A stretch of DNA of 64,000 nucleotides, from the NCBI RefSeq assembly GCF_000012625.1, contig NC_007516.1, forward strand, positions 1,364,001 through 1,428,000, read 5' to 3'. Below the pieces are notes generated by a model, which saw only the letters and a program-made list of their open reading frames with translations, was not told where the DNA came from and did not search any database. The position numbers were made by a program, and so were the translations under genes. Shown in pieces: positions 15,920 to 23,960 of the stretch (position 1 is its first letter; the number at the start of each line of letters is the position of its first letter). The DNA is from Synechococcus sp. CC9605. Lineage in GTDB: Bacteria > Cyanobacteriota > Cyanobacteriia > PCC-6307 > Cyanobiaceae.

Positions 15920-16576
15920 TCAGTAGAGAGGTTTCTCGGCCACGACGGCAAAGAAAGGATCTCCCTTACCGCCAAACAAGCCCATCACACCCTCGGCGCG
16001 GGTGTCTTCGGCAACGATCTCCGGCTGGGGCCAACCCTGTGCCATCAACACCTCAGCGACATAACGGAGGTGATCACCGTCATCCCCATCGGTCCAGACC
16101 TGGGGAGCCTTGGTGAAGAACATTCGATTGGAAAACGCCACGATCACCTGGCCCCGGGGACGGGTGATCCGCCAAAGCTCAGCGGCGATCGGCTCGGGCT
16201 GTTGCAGGTATTGCCAACCGGCCACGATCAGAGTGGCGTCGATCGAAGCATCCTCAACCGGGAGGGTTTGGTCGCGGTTGAGGTTCTGAACCCAGTGCCG
16301 ATCCAATCGGGGGTTGGCACTCAGCTCCTCAGCGTTAAGGCCATGGCCGATGACGTTGTCGTAACTGACGTCGTCCGGCAGGTGGCTCACCCAACTGCTC
16401 ATCAGATCCAGCACCTGGGCACAGGGAGGAATGCGCTCGCGGTAAAGGGCAGTCAGCCGAGCCCGAAAACCCGCATCCAGGTGGTGAACGAAACGCGGCT
16501 CGCTGTAGAAGATCGCGTCGTCGGTGGCGTCCAACTTGAAGCGTTGGGAGTCCTTCAGAACAGGAACTACCGTCAT
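15920..16576 (-). CDS. SAM-dependent methyltransferase, cyanobacterial type
   Basis: 218 aa from ATG 16576. A class I methyltransferase core can be seen: VLDLMSSWVSHLPDD (motif I region, atypical lacking GxGxG), NVIGHGLNAEEL, QNLNRDQTLPVEDASID, and ELWRITRPRGQVIVAFSNRM. The methyl acceptor cannot be deduced. It lies 3 nt downstream of an HLIP gene in one transcription direction, suggesting a light-stress or pigment-related context (inference). Confidence 0.8.
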   Translation of the reverse strand: MTVVPVLKDSQRFKLDATDDAIFYSEPRFVHHLDAGFRARLTALYRERIPPCAQVLDLMSSWVSHLPDDVSYDNVIGHGLNAEELSANPRLDRHWVQNLNRDQTLPVEDASIDATLIVAGWQYLQQPEPIAAELWRITRPRGQVIVAFSNRMFFTKAPQVWTDGDDGDHLRYVAEVLMAQGWPQPEIVAEDTRAEGVMGLFGGKGDPFFAVVAEKPLY

Positions 16577-16579
16577 CGA

Positions 16580-16801
16580 TCAACCCAGCAGCAGGTACCA
16601 GTGCAGGGCTGCACCAAGCTGACCCGCGATTCCCAAGCCTGTGGCCTTTTCAAGCACCACGGCAGCCAAGAAACCGAGCATGGCCACCCGGCCATTGAGC
16701 CGCTCCACATCGGTCAGGGCAGACCGGTTCCAGGGGCGTGCTGTGGTGAGCGACTCGCCGAAGCGTTCCGGTTCTTCGTAATGAAAAGCAGGCCGACTCA
16801 T
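16580..16801 (-). CDS. hli: High-light-inducible protein (HLIP/Scp)
   Basis: 73 aa from ATG 16801. The chlorophyll-binding helix motif ERLNGRVAMLGFLAAVVLE is complete (ExxNGRxAMxGF). HLIPs are single-helix thylakoid proteins that bind chlorophyll and carotenoid and protect photosystem assembly. Its ATG overlaps the upstream gene's TGA, and the methyltransferase gene follows 3 nt later, so this is a three-gene operon. Confidence 0.95.
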   Translation of the reverse strand: MSRPAFHYEEPERFGESLTTARPWNRSALTDVERLNGRVAMLGFLAAVVLEKATGLGIAGQLGAALHWYLLLG

Positions 16802-17211
16802 CGCAATGCGCAGATCCAGCGGACCTTAACCACGGTTCCTTTGCGACCGGGGTAGACAGTCCAGGCACCATCGGCCTGGCGTTGCTCCAGCTGACCTTTG
16901 GCGCAGTTGGCACGCATCGGCAGAACCCGTTGGGTCCACTGGTCCTGGCCAGCGCGCTGGATCAGCAGGCCTGCCTCTACCTCAACGGCACCGTCCACGC
17001 TCTTGGGGGCCCGGATGTATTCAGCCGCCTTGAGGGCGGGGGTGTCGAGGGCTTCCATGAAGATCCAGCCGTAGCCGGGAAGCAGATCGCCGCGACGGGA
17101 CTGCCAAACCGCTGGCTCCTGCATCGGCTGCCATTCCGCCTGGACAGGCCCTGCGATCAGTGACAGGAGTGAAGCAAGAGCAACGTTGAAGGCCAGAGCA
17201 GGGGAGGCCAT
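16798..17211 (-). CDS. Exported protein of unknown function, 137 aa
   Basis: ATG 17211. Signal peptide (FNVALASLLSLIAGPVQA) followed by GYGWIFMEALDTPALKAAEY and a Cys-containing end (MRANCAKGQL, VRWICALR). First gene of the operon with the HLIP and methyltransferase genes. Probably periplasmic or lumenal; no family assigned. Confidence 0.7.
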   Translation of the reverse strand: MASPALAFNVALASLLSLIAGPVQAEWQPMQEPAVWQSRRGDLLPGYGWIFMEALDTPALKAAEYIRAPKSVDGAVEVEAGLLIQRAGQDQWTQRVLPMRANCAKGQLEQRQADGAWTVYPGRKGTVVKVRWICALR

Positions 17212-17357
17212 GGGCAGCGGGATGCGGGCAGAGAGGTCGGACGGACTGTCGGTCGCTTCATACAGCTTTACGAAGCGTTGAAACGCAAACACGAATGAAT
17301 GGTTATGGAATTCCACCCAGCAGGAGTGCCAGCTTGAAACGACTGCTTCATCAGTCC

Positions 17358-17543
17358 ATGGCCAGCATTGCTCGGGGACGGGCTGCCTACACCGTCCGAC
17401 ACAAGACATCCAACGGAGAAAAGCTGGAATCCTGCTTCTACGCCACCGATGCCTTTGAGGCCCGTCTGCTGGCCATGGAGTTCAACGCCTACATCCGACA
17501 ACACCCGAACTGCATCGATTCAATCCTCAGGACGGAGGCCTGA
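17358..17543 (+). CDS. Conserved hypothetical, 61 aa
   Basis: ATG 17358 (ASIARGRAAYTVRHKTSNGE), continuing LESCFYATDAFEARLLAMEF and ending ILRTEA. Compact alpha/beta character, no export signal. The longer frame upstream to 17295 looks non-coding. Converges with, and overlaps by 17 nt, the membrane gene at 17527. Confidence 0.6.
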   Translation: MASIARGRAAYTVRHKTSNGEKLESCFYATDAFEARLLAMEFNAYIRQHPNCIDSILRTEA

Positions 17544-17718
17544 ACGGCGCCCGCCGACGCTCCACCTGAACGAACACCAGCCAGGCCAGGCTGGCGAGCC
17601 CCCCTCCGATCCAATCACTGCGCAGCAGTTCCACCAGGGCGATGGTGCTGGCCCCGATGCGCAGTCCCCGTAGAAGCAGGTCCGTTAGGGGAGGTGTCCG
17701 GCGCTTGTCGCGCTCCAT
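17527..17718 (-). CDS. Small membrane protein, 63 aa
   Basis: ATG 17718. A basic N-terminus (MERDKRRTPPLTDLLLRGLR) precedes two hydrophobic stretches (GASTIALVELL and GGGLASLAWLVFVQV) and a basic tail. Divergent from the gene starting at 17736. Function unknown. Confidence 0.55.
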   Translation of the reverse strand: MERDKRRTPPLTDLLLRGLRIGASTIALVELLRSDWIGGGLASLAWLVFVQVERRRAPFRPPS

Positions 17719-17735
17719 GGGCCGACTCCGAAAAG

Positions 17736-18254
17736 ATGGGGGTGTTGCAGAGCCCCATGATCTCAGCCGTGCCTGGTTCGCCTGCCGCAGCTCTTCTGGC
17801 GAGGGAAGGCAAGAGCCGCCGTGAGGGCAGCGGCATTCAGATCGAGCAGCTGCCGGGCTGCTGGATGTTGCAGCAGACCTGGACGCGCAGCGGTGATGCA
17901 CCGGCACCTGGCACTGCAACGCTGCTGCGTTGGCTGCAGGCCAGCCTGACCTTGAGCCGCGGCGGCCAGGGCCTGAGCATCGTGAATCAGGTCTGCCTGG
18001 CCGGTTTCCGGTTGCGGTTCAGCGGCCAGGCACAGCTGAAGGGATCCAGGCCATTGCTGATGTTCAGCTTCACTTCGTTGGAGCTGAGCTGGTTCGATCA
18101 GGTCCTGCTGCAGCGAAGCCTGCCGTCACCGGAGCCCCAACGCTTGCCCTTCTTTGCCCTGATCGAACTGAACGAGCAGCAGGGAACACTCACAGCGCGG
18201 GGGCGGGGCGGTGGACTGGCCCAGTGGTCACGCCTCGAGCCGCAGACGCCATGA
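17736..18254 (+). CDS. PAP/fibrillin-like protein (tentative)
   Basis: About 172 aa from ATG 17736 (17757 also possible). Pattern LPGCWMLQQTWTRSG, then beta-rich LSIVNQVCLAGFRLRFSGQ and MFSFTSLELSWFDQ, reminiscent of plastid-lipid-associated (fibrillin) proteins, which are lipocalin-like and thylakoid-associated. The assignment rests on pattern only. It overlaps the NUDIX gene start by 4 nt (ATGA), so they are coupled. Confidence 0.55.
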   Translation: MGVLQSPMISAVPGSPAAALLAREGKSRREGSGIQIEQLPGCWMLQQTWTRSGDAPAPGTATLLRWLQASLTLSRGGQGLSIVNQVCLAGFRLRFSGQAQLKGSRPLLMFSFTSLELSWFDQVLLQRSLPSPEPQRLPFFALIELNEQQGTLTARGRGGGLAQWSRLEPQTP

Positions 18255-18682
18255 AGCCCGCCGTCGCCCTGGCCATGCTCGAGCGGGAGGGCCGATGGCT
18301 GCTCCAGCTGCGAGACGACATCGACTCAATCATTTACCCGGGCCACTGGGGGTTGTTCGGCGGCCATCTCGATCCGGGAGAGACAGCCAGCGACGCGGTG
18401 CACCGCGAGCTGCAGGAGGAGATCGATTGGTCACCCAGCCTTCCGCTGGAACCATGGTTCAGCGATGACAGCGGCAACCGGGTGGCCCACGTGTTCCGCG
18501 GAAAGCTCAGCGTGCCCCTGAGCCAACTGCAGTTGAAGGAAGGCCAGGAGATGAAGTTGGTCTCCCTCAGTGGTCTGGTGCGTGACTCGATCTGGAGTGA
18601 GCGGCAGCAGGAGCTCCGTCCCGTCGCCCCACGACTCTCGATCGTGATCGAACGGTTGCTGCAGGAAAGCCATGACAGCTGA
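18251..18682 (+). CDS. NUDIX hydrolase
   Basis: 143 aa from ATG 18251. The NUDIX box is GHLDPGETASDAVHRELQEE (GX5EX7REUXEE arrangement, final part LQEEIDW). Such enzymes cleave nucleoside diphosphates linked to other moieties; the substrate is not evident. Operon position: after the fibrillin-like gene and overlapping the ABC ATPase start by 11 nt. Confidence 0.9.
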   Translation: MKPAVALAMLEREGRWLLQLRDDIDSIIYPGHWGLFGGHLDPGETASDAVHRELQEEIDWSPSLPLEPWFSDDSGNRVAHVFRGKLSVPLSQLQLKEGQEMKLVSLSGLVRDSIWSERQQELRPVAPRLSIVIERLLQESHDS

Positions 18683-19460
18683 AACCTGGCTCGATCTCCG
18701 CAACGTGGAGGCATGGCAGGGCGATCGCCCGGTGCTGCACGAGCTCAACCTGCAATTGAAACTGCGGCAGTCCACAACCTTGTTGGGGCCCAATGGCGCA
18801 GGCAAAAGCAGCCTGGTGAAACTGATCGACCGCAGCCTCTACCCCATCGTTCGCCCCGATGCTCATCTGCGGTTGTTTGGTAGCGAGACGGTGAACCTCT
18901 GGGCGCTGCGCAGCCGCCTGGGAGTGGTGTCGAGCGAGCTGGAACAGCGGCTTCATCCCAAAACAGCTGTTGAAGAGGTGGTGGTGAGCAGTTTTTTTGG
19001 GGCCACCCGGCTGGGCCGCGATCAGGAGCCAAGCGTTAAGCAGTGGGAGCAGGCGCGAGATCTGCTTGATCAACTGCACCTTCACAGCATCCGTGAACGC
19101 TGCTGGGGAGAGCTATCGGACGGAAAGCGACGCCGCCTGTTGATCGCTCGCGCCCTGGTTCACCAACCCGAGGTGCTGGTGCTGGATGAACCGAGCCGCG
19201 CCCTCGACCTCCAGGCCTGCCATCAATTGCTGGCGATCCTGCGGCGCTTGATCCAAGGGGGAACCACGGTGGTGCAGGTCACCCATAGGGTCGACACGAT
19301 CGTGCCGGAAATGGAACGGGTGCTGTTTCTGGCGCAGGGACGCATCGTTAGTGATGGAACTCCGCAGGAGATGCTGCAGCCCGCCGAGCTGAGTGAACTG
19401 TTCAACACCCCGCTCAACGTGGTTGAAGCCCAAGGCTTTCGCCAGGTTCTTCCGGGATAG
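18672..19460 (+). CDS. Orphan ABC transporter ATP-binding protein
   Basis: 262 aa. Walker A LLGPNGAGKSSLVKLID, signature LSDGKRRRLLIARAL (variant of LSGGQ), Walker B EVLVLDEPSRALD and switch His in VTHRVD. No permease or binding protein is adjacent; partners must be elsewhere, or it may have a non-transport role like ModF/YfmF-type ATPases. Overlaps the NUDIX gene, so they share a transcript. Confidence 0.88.
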   Translation: MTAETWLDLRNVEAWQGDRPVLHELNLQLKLRQSTTLLGPNGAGKSSLVKLIDRSLYPIVRPDAHLRLFGSETVNLWALRSRLGVVSSELEQRLHPKTAVEEVVVSSFFGATRLGRDQEPSVKQWEQARDLLDQLHLHSIRERCWGELSDGKRRRLLIARALVHQPEVLVLDEPSRALDLQACHQLLAILRRLIQGGTTVVQVTHRVDTIVPEMERVLFLAQGRIVSDGTPQEMLQPAELSELFNTPLNVVEAQGFRQVLPG

Positions 19461-19515
19461 ATCCAGACGCAGCACCCTGCTCTGCTAGGGATGAGGGCCA
19501 GTCCACGAAATCGCC

Positions 19516-19716
19516 ATGGCAACGGCAGAACAAAAAAAGACCATCACCAAGAAGCGCCTGCAGGAGCTGCGCAACCAGTGCCGTGACCACTACAACGTGG
19601 TGGCCGATGGTGTTCTGCCCGACGGTGCCGATGTGCGCGTCACCATGGGCAGGCTCCAGGAGCTGATCGAACTGCTCGATGGCAAAGCCAAGTGGGATGA
19701 CAGCGAAGCCTCCTGA
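19516..19716 (+). CDS. Conserved hypothetical, 66 aa
   Basis: ATG 19516. Basic helical start (EQKKTITKKRLQELRNQCRD) and a later RVTMGRLQELIELLDGKAKW. Looks like a soluble helical mini-protein. The next gene starts within its 3' end (19697), a coupled arrangement. Confidence 0.65.
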   Translation: MATAEQKKTITKKRLQELRNQCRDHYNVVADGVLPDGADVRVTMGRLQELIELLDGKAKWDDSEAS

Positions 19717-19885
19717 ACCGTTCCAGGACATGCGGGACGATCTGGATTACCGCGAGCCGTGGGACCAGGCCGGTTCCAATCAAAGGGAATCCTATCGGGG
19801 TCGTTCCGCCAAGGACTTTCACTTTCGAGAAGCCGGCGTTCAACGCTTCAACGACACCTACGACTGGGACGAGGACGAGCGCTGA
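19697..19885 (+). CDS. Conserved acidic hypothetical, 62 aa
   Basis: ATG 19697 inside the end of the previous gene. TAKPPEPFQDMRDDLDYREP, then SYRGRSAKDFHFREAGVQRF and a very acidic end (DWDEDER). The TGA stop forms the first bases of a tandem 8-bp repeat. Unknown function. Confidence 0.55.
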   Translation: MTAKPPEPFQDMRDDLDYREPWDQAGSNQRESYRGRSAKDFHFREAGVQRFNDTYDWDEDER

Positions 19886-19920
19886 TCCACTGATCCACTG
19901 ATCCACTTATCCACTGATCA
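19883..19920. repeat. Tandem 8-bp repeat (TGATCCAC) between convergent genes
   Basis: Units at 19883, 19891, 19899, 19907 (one change, TTATCCAC) and a partial one at 19915. It fills the whole spacer between the convergent stop codons at 19885 and 19918; the first unit supplies the upstream gene's TGA and the last partial unit supplies the opposite gene's stop. Confidence 0.9.
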
Positions 19921-20742
19921 GAGACGCCGCAGCACCCCCTGGCCAGGAGCAAGAAGAAAGGCGAGCACGAATTGCGCGGTTTGTGCCAGCACGATGCAAC
20001 CAGCGGTGGAGCTGTCGGTCCAGTAGCTGATGAACACCCCCAGAACGCTGGAGAGCACGCTGCTGGTGACGGCCAGCAGCGTCATCCGGTCAAACCGATC
20101 GGTGAGCAGATAGGCCGTGGCACCGGGGGTGACCAGCATGGATACCACCAGGATGATTCCCACGGTCTGCAGGCCGGCAACGGCGGCCAGGGACAGGAGT
20201 CCCAACAGCATGTAGTGCAGGAGTCCGGTGTTGATCCCGATCGATCTGGCGTGGGTCGGATCGAAGCAGAAGAGCATCAGGTCCCGCCGAAACAGCAGCA
20301 GCAGCACCAACACCAGCACCGAAATCACCAGGGTCTGCTGCACGTCCCCCGCTGAGATCCCCAGAACATTGCCGAACAGGATGTGGGTGAGATCGATGTT
20401 GCTGCGCGTCTTGGAGACGAGCACGAGCCCCAGAGCGAAGAAGCCAGTGAAGACAAGCCCGATGACGGTGTCTTCCTTCACCCTCGACTTCTGCTTCACA
20501 AAGCCGATGGCGGCAACGGAGCCCACACCGAAGACGAACGCCCCGAGGGAGAAGGGCAGGCCCAGGGCATAGGCCACCACCACGCCAGGGAGTACAGCAT
20601 GGGAGACGGCATCACCCATCAACGCCCATCCCTTCAGGGTCATGAAGCAGGACAACAGCCCGCAAACACCCCCAACCAGGGCACTGATCATCAAAGCCTT
20701 CACCATGAAGGCGTGACTGAGGGGTTCCAGCAAAAGCTCCAT
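19918..20742 (-). CDS. mntB: Manganese ABC transporter permease
   Basis: 274 aa with about eight hydrophobic segments of the ABC-3 (ZnuB/MntB/TroC) family: FMVKALMISALVGGVCGLLS, MGDAVSHAVLPGVVVAYALG (EAA-like loop), GFFALGLVLVSKTRSNIDLT, QTVGIILVVSMLVTPGATAY. It forms the membrane channel with the ATPase (22140) and the Mn-binding protein (22895). Unlike the usual mntCAB operon it is separated from its partners by an acyltransferase gene on the opposite strand. Mn rather than Zn is inferred from the binding protein. Confidence 0.88.
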   Translation of the reverse strand: MELLLEPLSHAFMVKALMISALVGGVCGLLSCFMTLKGWALMGDAVSHAVLPGVVVAYALGLPFSLGAFVFGVGSVAAIGFVKQKSRVKEDTVIGLVFTGFFALGLVLVSKTRSNIDLTHILFGNVLGISAGDVQQTLVISVLVLVLLLLFRRDLMLFCFDPTHARSIGINTGLLHYMLLGLLSLAAVAGLQTVGIILVVSMLVTPGATAYLLTDRFDRMTLLAVTSSVLSSVLGVFISYWTDSSTAGCIVLAQTAQFVLAFLLAPGQGVLRRL

Positions 20743-20774
20743 CGGATCAGTATGGGCGCGCTGCAGCCGGTTCG

Positions 20775-22139
20775 ATGCCCCGCGCCTCCACCCAGAACGC
20801 CCGCCCCGCGCTGCGCCGGCTGCCCACCCGCCCCAGCCGAATGGTTCAGGCCGTGGTCAGTCGATTGCTGCCCCTGCTCTTCCGCAGTCAGGGGCTGGAA
20901 CTAAGCCACCGTGATGCGGCAGAAGGCCTGGCCAGGGCCTTTGCAGTTCAGCAGTCGGGGGCCTGCAATCTGCTGATCGCCTTTCGTCACCCCAGCACCC
21001 GTGACCCGGTGGTGATGGCGGATCTGTTCTGGAACCAAGTTCCCCGGGCAGCTCGGCGGCTCAAGCTGCAACTGCCACGACCCATCCAGTTGCGGTTTCT
21101 CTACGACCGCGGCATTCCGATCTGGGCTGGCCCCGTGATCGGCTGGCTGTTGCAACGCAGTGGCGGCATCGCCATCCACCGCGGCCGCTTGGATCGCCCA
21201 GCTCTGGCCCTGGCCCGCGCGGCGCTGGCCCAGGGGCGCTACCCGCTCGTGGTGGCACCGGAAGGAGCCACCAACAAACTCTCCGGCGAGATGGCGCCCT
21301 TGGAGCCGGGAGTGGCCCAACTGGCGTTCTGGGCCGCTGAGGATCTGGAGAAAGCCAACGACGAGCGGCCGCTGGAGGTGTTGCCCATTGGCATTCATTA
21401 CAGCTGGAGACACCCCAACTGGATCGCCCTCCGGTCGCGGTTGGCGTCCCTCGAACGCCATCTCGGCATCAACTGCACCGACGCCGGCCCGGACAATCCC
21501 GAGACCACCAGCCGCGACAGGCTGATCCAGATCGGCATGAATCTGCTCAAAGCCCTTGAGCAGCTTGAACGGCTGACGCCTAATCCAGCTCAGACCTTCA
21601 TCGAACGGATCGAGGCCTACCGACTGCATGGCCTGGCCAAAACCGAAGCGCATTTCGGACTGCGTGCCGTCGGCAACCTTCAGGAGCGCTGCCGCCGGAT
21701 CGAGCAGGCCGCCTGGGATCGGATCTACAGGGAAAGTGTTGATCAGCTCCCACCGCTGCAGCGGAGCCTGGCGGACTGGGAGGCACGGGAAGCCGACCTC
21801 CAACTCACCCGCATGCGACTGGTGGAGCATTTCACCAGCGTGAGTGGTCATTACATCAGCGATCGAGCCGACTTCGACCGCTTTGCCGAGATGTTGCTGC
21901 TGGTGGAAGAAGCGATCGGCTGGATCGAAGACAAGCCCTGGAAGGGTCAGCCCAGCCTCGGCCCACAACGGGTGGAACTGCGTCTTGGACGGGCCTTGCC
22001 TGTGCGGCCTCGCCTGAGTCAGTACCGCAGCAACCGTCGCGAGGCGATGCAGCTGTACATGCAAGACCTGGAGCAGGCTCTCGTTGCCCTGATGCCCGAC
22101 GCCTCTCGGGAAACGGCAACTGAAACAGGAGAGCTCTGA
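20775..22139 (+). CDS. Acyltransferase-domain protein (PlsC-like)
   Basis: 454 aa. LIAFRHPSTRDPVVMADLF (HX4D catalytic motif, here HPSTRD), then PVIGWLLQRSGGIAIHRG and VVAPEGATNKLSGEM (PEG motif) identify a glycerolipid acyltransferase fold. The C-terminal half is helical and charged without recognised domain. Expected to act at the membrane on an acyl acceptor that cannot be named. It starts 33 nt from divergent mntB and ends directly at mntA's stop. Confidence 0.82.
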   Translation: MPRASTQNARPALRRLPTRPSRMVQAVVSRLLPLLFRSQGLELSHRDAAEGLARAFAVQQSGACNLLIAFRHPSTRDPVVMADLFWNQVPRAARRLKLQLPRPIQLRFLYDRGIPIWAGPVIGWLLQRSGGIAIHRGRLDRPALALARAALAQGRYPLVVAPEGATNKLSGEMAPLEPGVAQLAFWAAEDLEKANDERPLEVLPIGIHYSWRHPNWIALRSRLASLERHLGINCTDAGPDNPETTSRDRLIQIGMNLLKALEQLERLTPNPAQTFIERIEAYRLHGLAKTEAHFGLRAVGNLQERCRRIEQAAWDRIYRESVDQLPPLQRSLADWEAREADLQLTRMRLVEHFTSVSGHYISDRADFDRFAEMLLLVEEAIGWIEDKPWKGQPSLGPQRVELRLGRALPVRPRLSQYRSNRREAMQLYMQDLEQALVALMPDASRETATETGEL

Positions 22140-22895
22140 TTAGAACGTCTCCTCCGGGGAGCTGTTGCCCGTCAGCAGATCGGGCGGCACGCCTCCGAAG
22201 GTCATGGCGAGATTTTCAGGGGTGAACACTTCCGAGGTTTCCCCGTAGGCGAGCACGGTCTTGTTGATCAGAACCACCAGATCGCAAAAATCACGGACGT
22301 GGCCCAGGTCGTGGGTGGAAATCAGGATCGTGCGGCCCTCGTCGCGGAACTGAAGAAACAGCTGGGCCATCAGCTGCTCAGTGCGCACATCAACACCATT
22401 GAAGGGCTCATCCAGCAGCAGCACATCGGCGCGCTGGGCGATGGCTCGGGCCAGGAACGTGCGCTTGCGCTGACCACCCGAAAGGGTGCCAAGGGGACGA
22501 TCGGCCAGCTCCAGCAGATCAACCCGCGTCAAGGCGTCCCGCACAGCAACACGATCTGAGCTGCGGGGAATCCGCAACAGATTCATCGCTCCGTAGCGGC
22601 CCATCATCACTACATCCCACACCGACACTGGGAACTGGGCGTCCACCCCTTCGCTCTGGGGCACATAGGCCACCGCTTGATGACGCTGGGCTTCAGCAAC
22701 GCTGCTGCCGTTGATGCGGATTCTGCCCCGCGAGGGGCGAACAAACCCAGTGAGGGCCTTGAAGAACGTCGATTTGCCGGCACCGTTCATGCCCACCAAA
22801 CCGCAGATGCAACCGGCTGGCAGGTGCAGGCTGGCGTCGTATAAGGCAACGGTGCCGTTGTAGTCCACACAGAGCTGGTCGGCCTGAATGCGCAT
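22140..22895 (-). CDS. mntA: Manganese ABC transporter ATP-binding protein
   Basis: 251 aa. Walker A LVGMNGAGKSTFFKALTG, Q-loop YVPQSEGVD, signature LSGGQRKRTFLARAI, Walker B DVLLLDEPFNGVD, switch His STHDLGH. Belongs with the ZnuC/MntA/TroB ATPases. It overlaps the stop of mntC by 1 nt (TGATG-type), so mntC-mntA form an operon; the permease is the next minus-strand gene but lies beyond the acyltransferase. Confidence 0.9.
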   Translation of the reverse strand: MRIQADQLCVDYNGTVALYDASLHLPAGCICGLVGMNGAGKSTFFKALTGFVRPSRGRIRINGSSVAEAQRHQAVAYVPQSEGVDAQFPVSVWDVVMMGRYGAMNLLRIPRSSDRVAVRDALTRVDLLELADRPLGTLSGGQRKRTFLARAIAQRADVLLLDEPFNGVDVRTEQLMAQLFLQFRDEGRTILISTHDLGHVRDFCDLVVLINKTVLAYGETSEVFTPENLAMTFGGVPPDLLTGNSSPEETF

Positions 22896-23908
22896 CAGCG
22901 GTTGCTCTCGGACAGGTCCAGGCCCTTGAGGATCAGACCCACATTGTGCCGCTGCAGTTCCAACAGGGTTGGTGCAGGGCCGTCCGGAGATGAGAGGGAA
23001 TCCACGTAAAAGGTGCCACCGAATCGTGCTCCGGCCGCCGCTGCCACCTCCCGTTGGGCTTTATCGCTCACGGTGCTTTCACAGAAAATGGCCGGCACCT
23101 GCCGCTCCCGCACCGTGTCGATCAACCGTGCCATGCGTTTGGGTGTGATCTCGCTTTCGGCATTCACCGGCCAGAGATAGGCCTCTTCGAGTCCGTAATC
23201 CGCTGCCAGATAAGTGAAGGCCCCCTCACAACTCACCAGCAGCCGTTGCCGGGCCGGCAGCGTGGCAATCGCCGTGCGCAGCTCCTGATCCAGAGCCTTG
23301 AGCTTGGCTTTGTAGACTGACGAGTTAGCGGCAAAGACCTCGGCTCCGGCCGGATCGAGTTGGCTGAAGGCCCGCTCCAGATGGTCCACATAGCCCATCG
23401 TGCGCTGGGGGGACATCCAGGCATGGGGATTGGGCTTACCGGAATAGGCGTCCTCCTTGATCAGCAGAGGCTCCATCCCCTCCGAAAGTGTGATGGTGGG
23501 CACGTCCCCCGCTGCAGCCGTGAAACGCTGGGCCCACAACTCCAGCCCCAACCCGTTCTCGACAATCAGATCCGCCTTGCTGGCGCGCTCGATGTCACTG
23601 GGGGTGGGTTGATAACCGTGGATCTCGGCCCCGGGCTTGACGATCGAAGCCACCTGCATCCGATCACCCGCCACATTTCTGGCCAGATCAGCCAACACCG
23701 TGAAGGTGGTGAGCACCTGGGGGCGGGAATCCGCGGCGATGTTCTTGTCTCGACTGCGGCAGGAGGCGAGCAACACACCCATCACAACCAGCAGCACGGC
23801 CGCCGAACGTTTCCAGCTCAACAGGTGCAATGAAGACAAATCTGGCCTATCAAGGATCGCACCTGTTGGTCCTAAAACAACTGCGGCAGCTGCAGGGAAA
23901 CGCTGCAA
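22895..23908 (-). CDS. mntC: Manganese-binding lipoprotein of ABC transporter
   Basis: Up to 337 aa; the real start is probably internal, just before the export signal (KRSAAVLLVVMGVLLASC, lipobox LASC). Metal-site blocks: GAEIHGYQPTPSDI, KPNPHAWMSP, LVSCEGAFTYLAADYGLEEA and FCESTVSDKAQREV, closely matching what I recall of Synechocystis MntC, including the CEGAF and YLWPVNAE segments. It captures Mn2+ in the periplasm for photosystem II supply. The region upstream (23909-23960) is shared with divergent nth. Confidence 0.92.
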   Translation of the reverse strand: MQRFPAAAAVVLGPTGAILDRPDLSSLHLLSWKRSAAVLLVVMGVLLASCRSRDKNIAADSRPQVLTTFTVLADLARNVAGDRMQVASIVKPGAEIHGYQPTPSDIERASKADLIVENGLGLELWAQRFTAAAGDVPTITLSEGMEPLLIKEDAYSGKPNPHAWMSPQRTMGYVDHLERAFSQLDPAGAEVFAANSSVYKAKLKALDQELRTAIATLPARQRLLVSCEGAFTYLAADYGLEEAYLWPVNAESEITPKRMARLIDTVRERQVPAIFCESTVSDKAQREVAAAAGARFGGTFYVDSLSSPDGPAPTLLELQRHNVGLILKGLDLSESNR

Positions 23909-23960
23909 CGAAGCGATGCAATCGCCGAAGCGCCAAGATCACCTGACTCACTGAACACCC

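Noticed and set aside
15677-16855. 392-codon plus-strand frame
   Set aside because: Lies antisense to the methyltransferase and HLIP genes, which have clear motifs; its own translation has none.
20901-22064. 387-codon frame antisense to the acyltransferase
   Set aside because: GC-rich codon mirror of the real gene; no recognisable domain, while the plus strand has the HPSTRD and PEG motifs.
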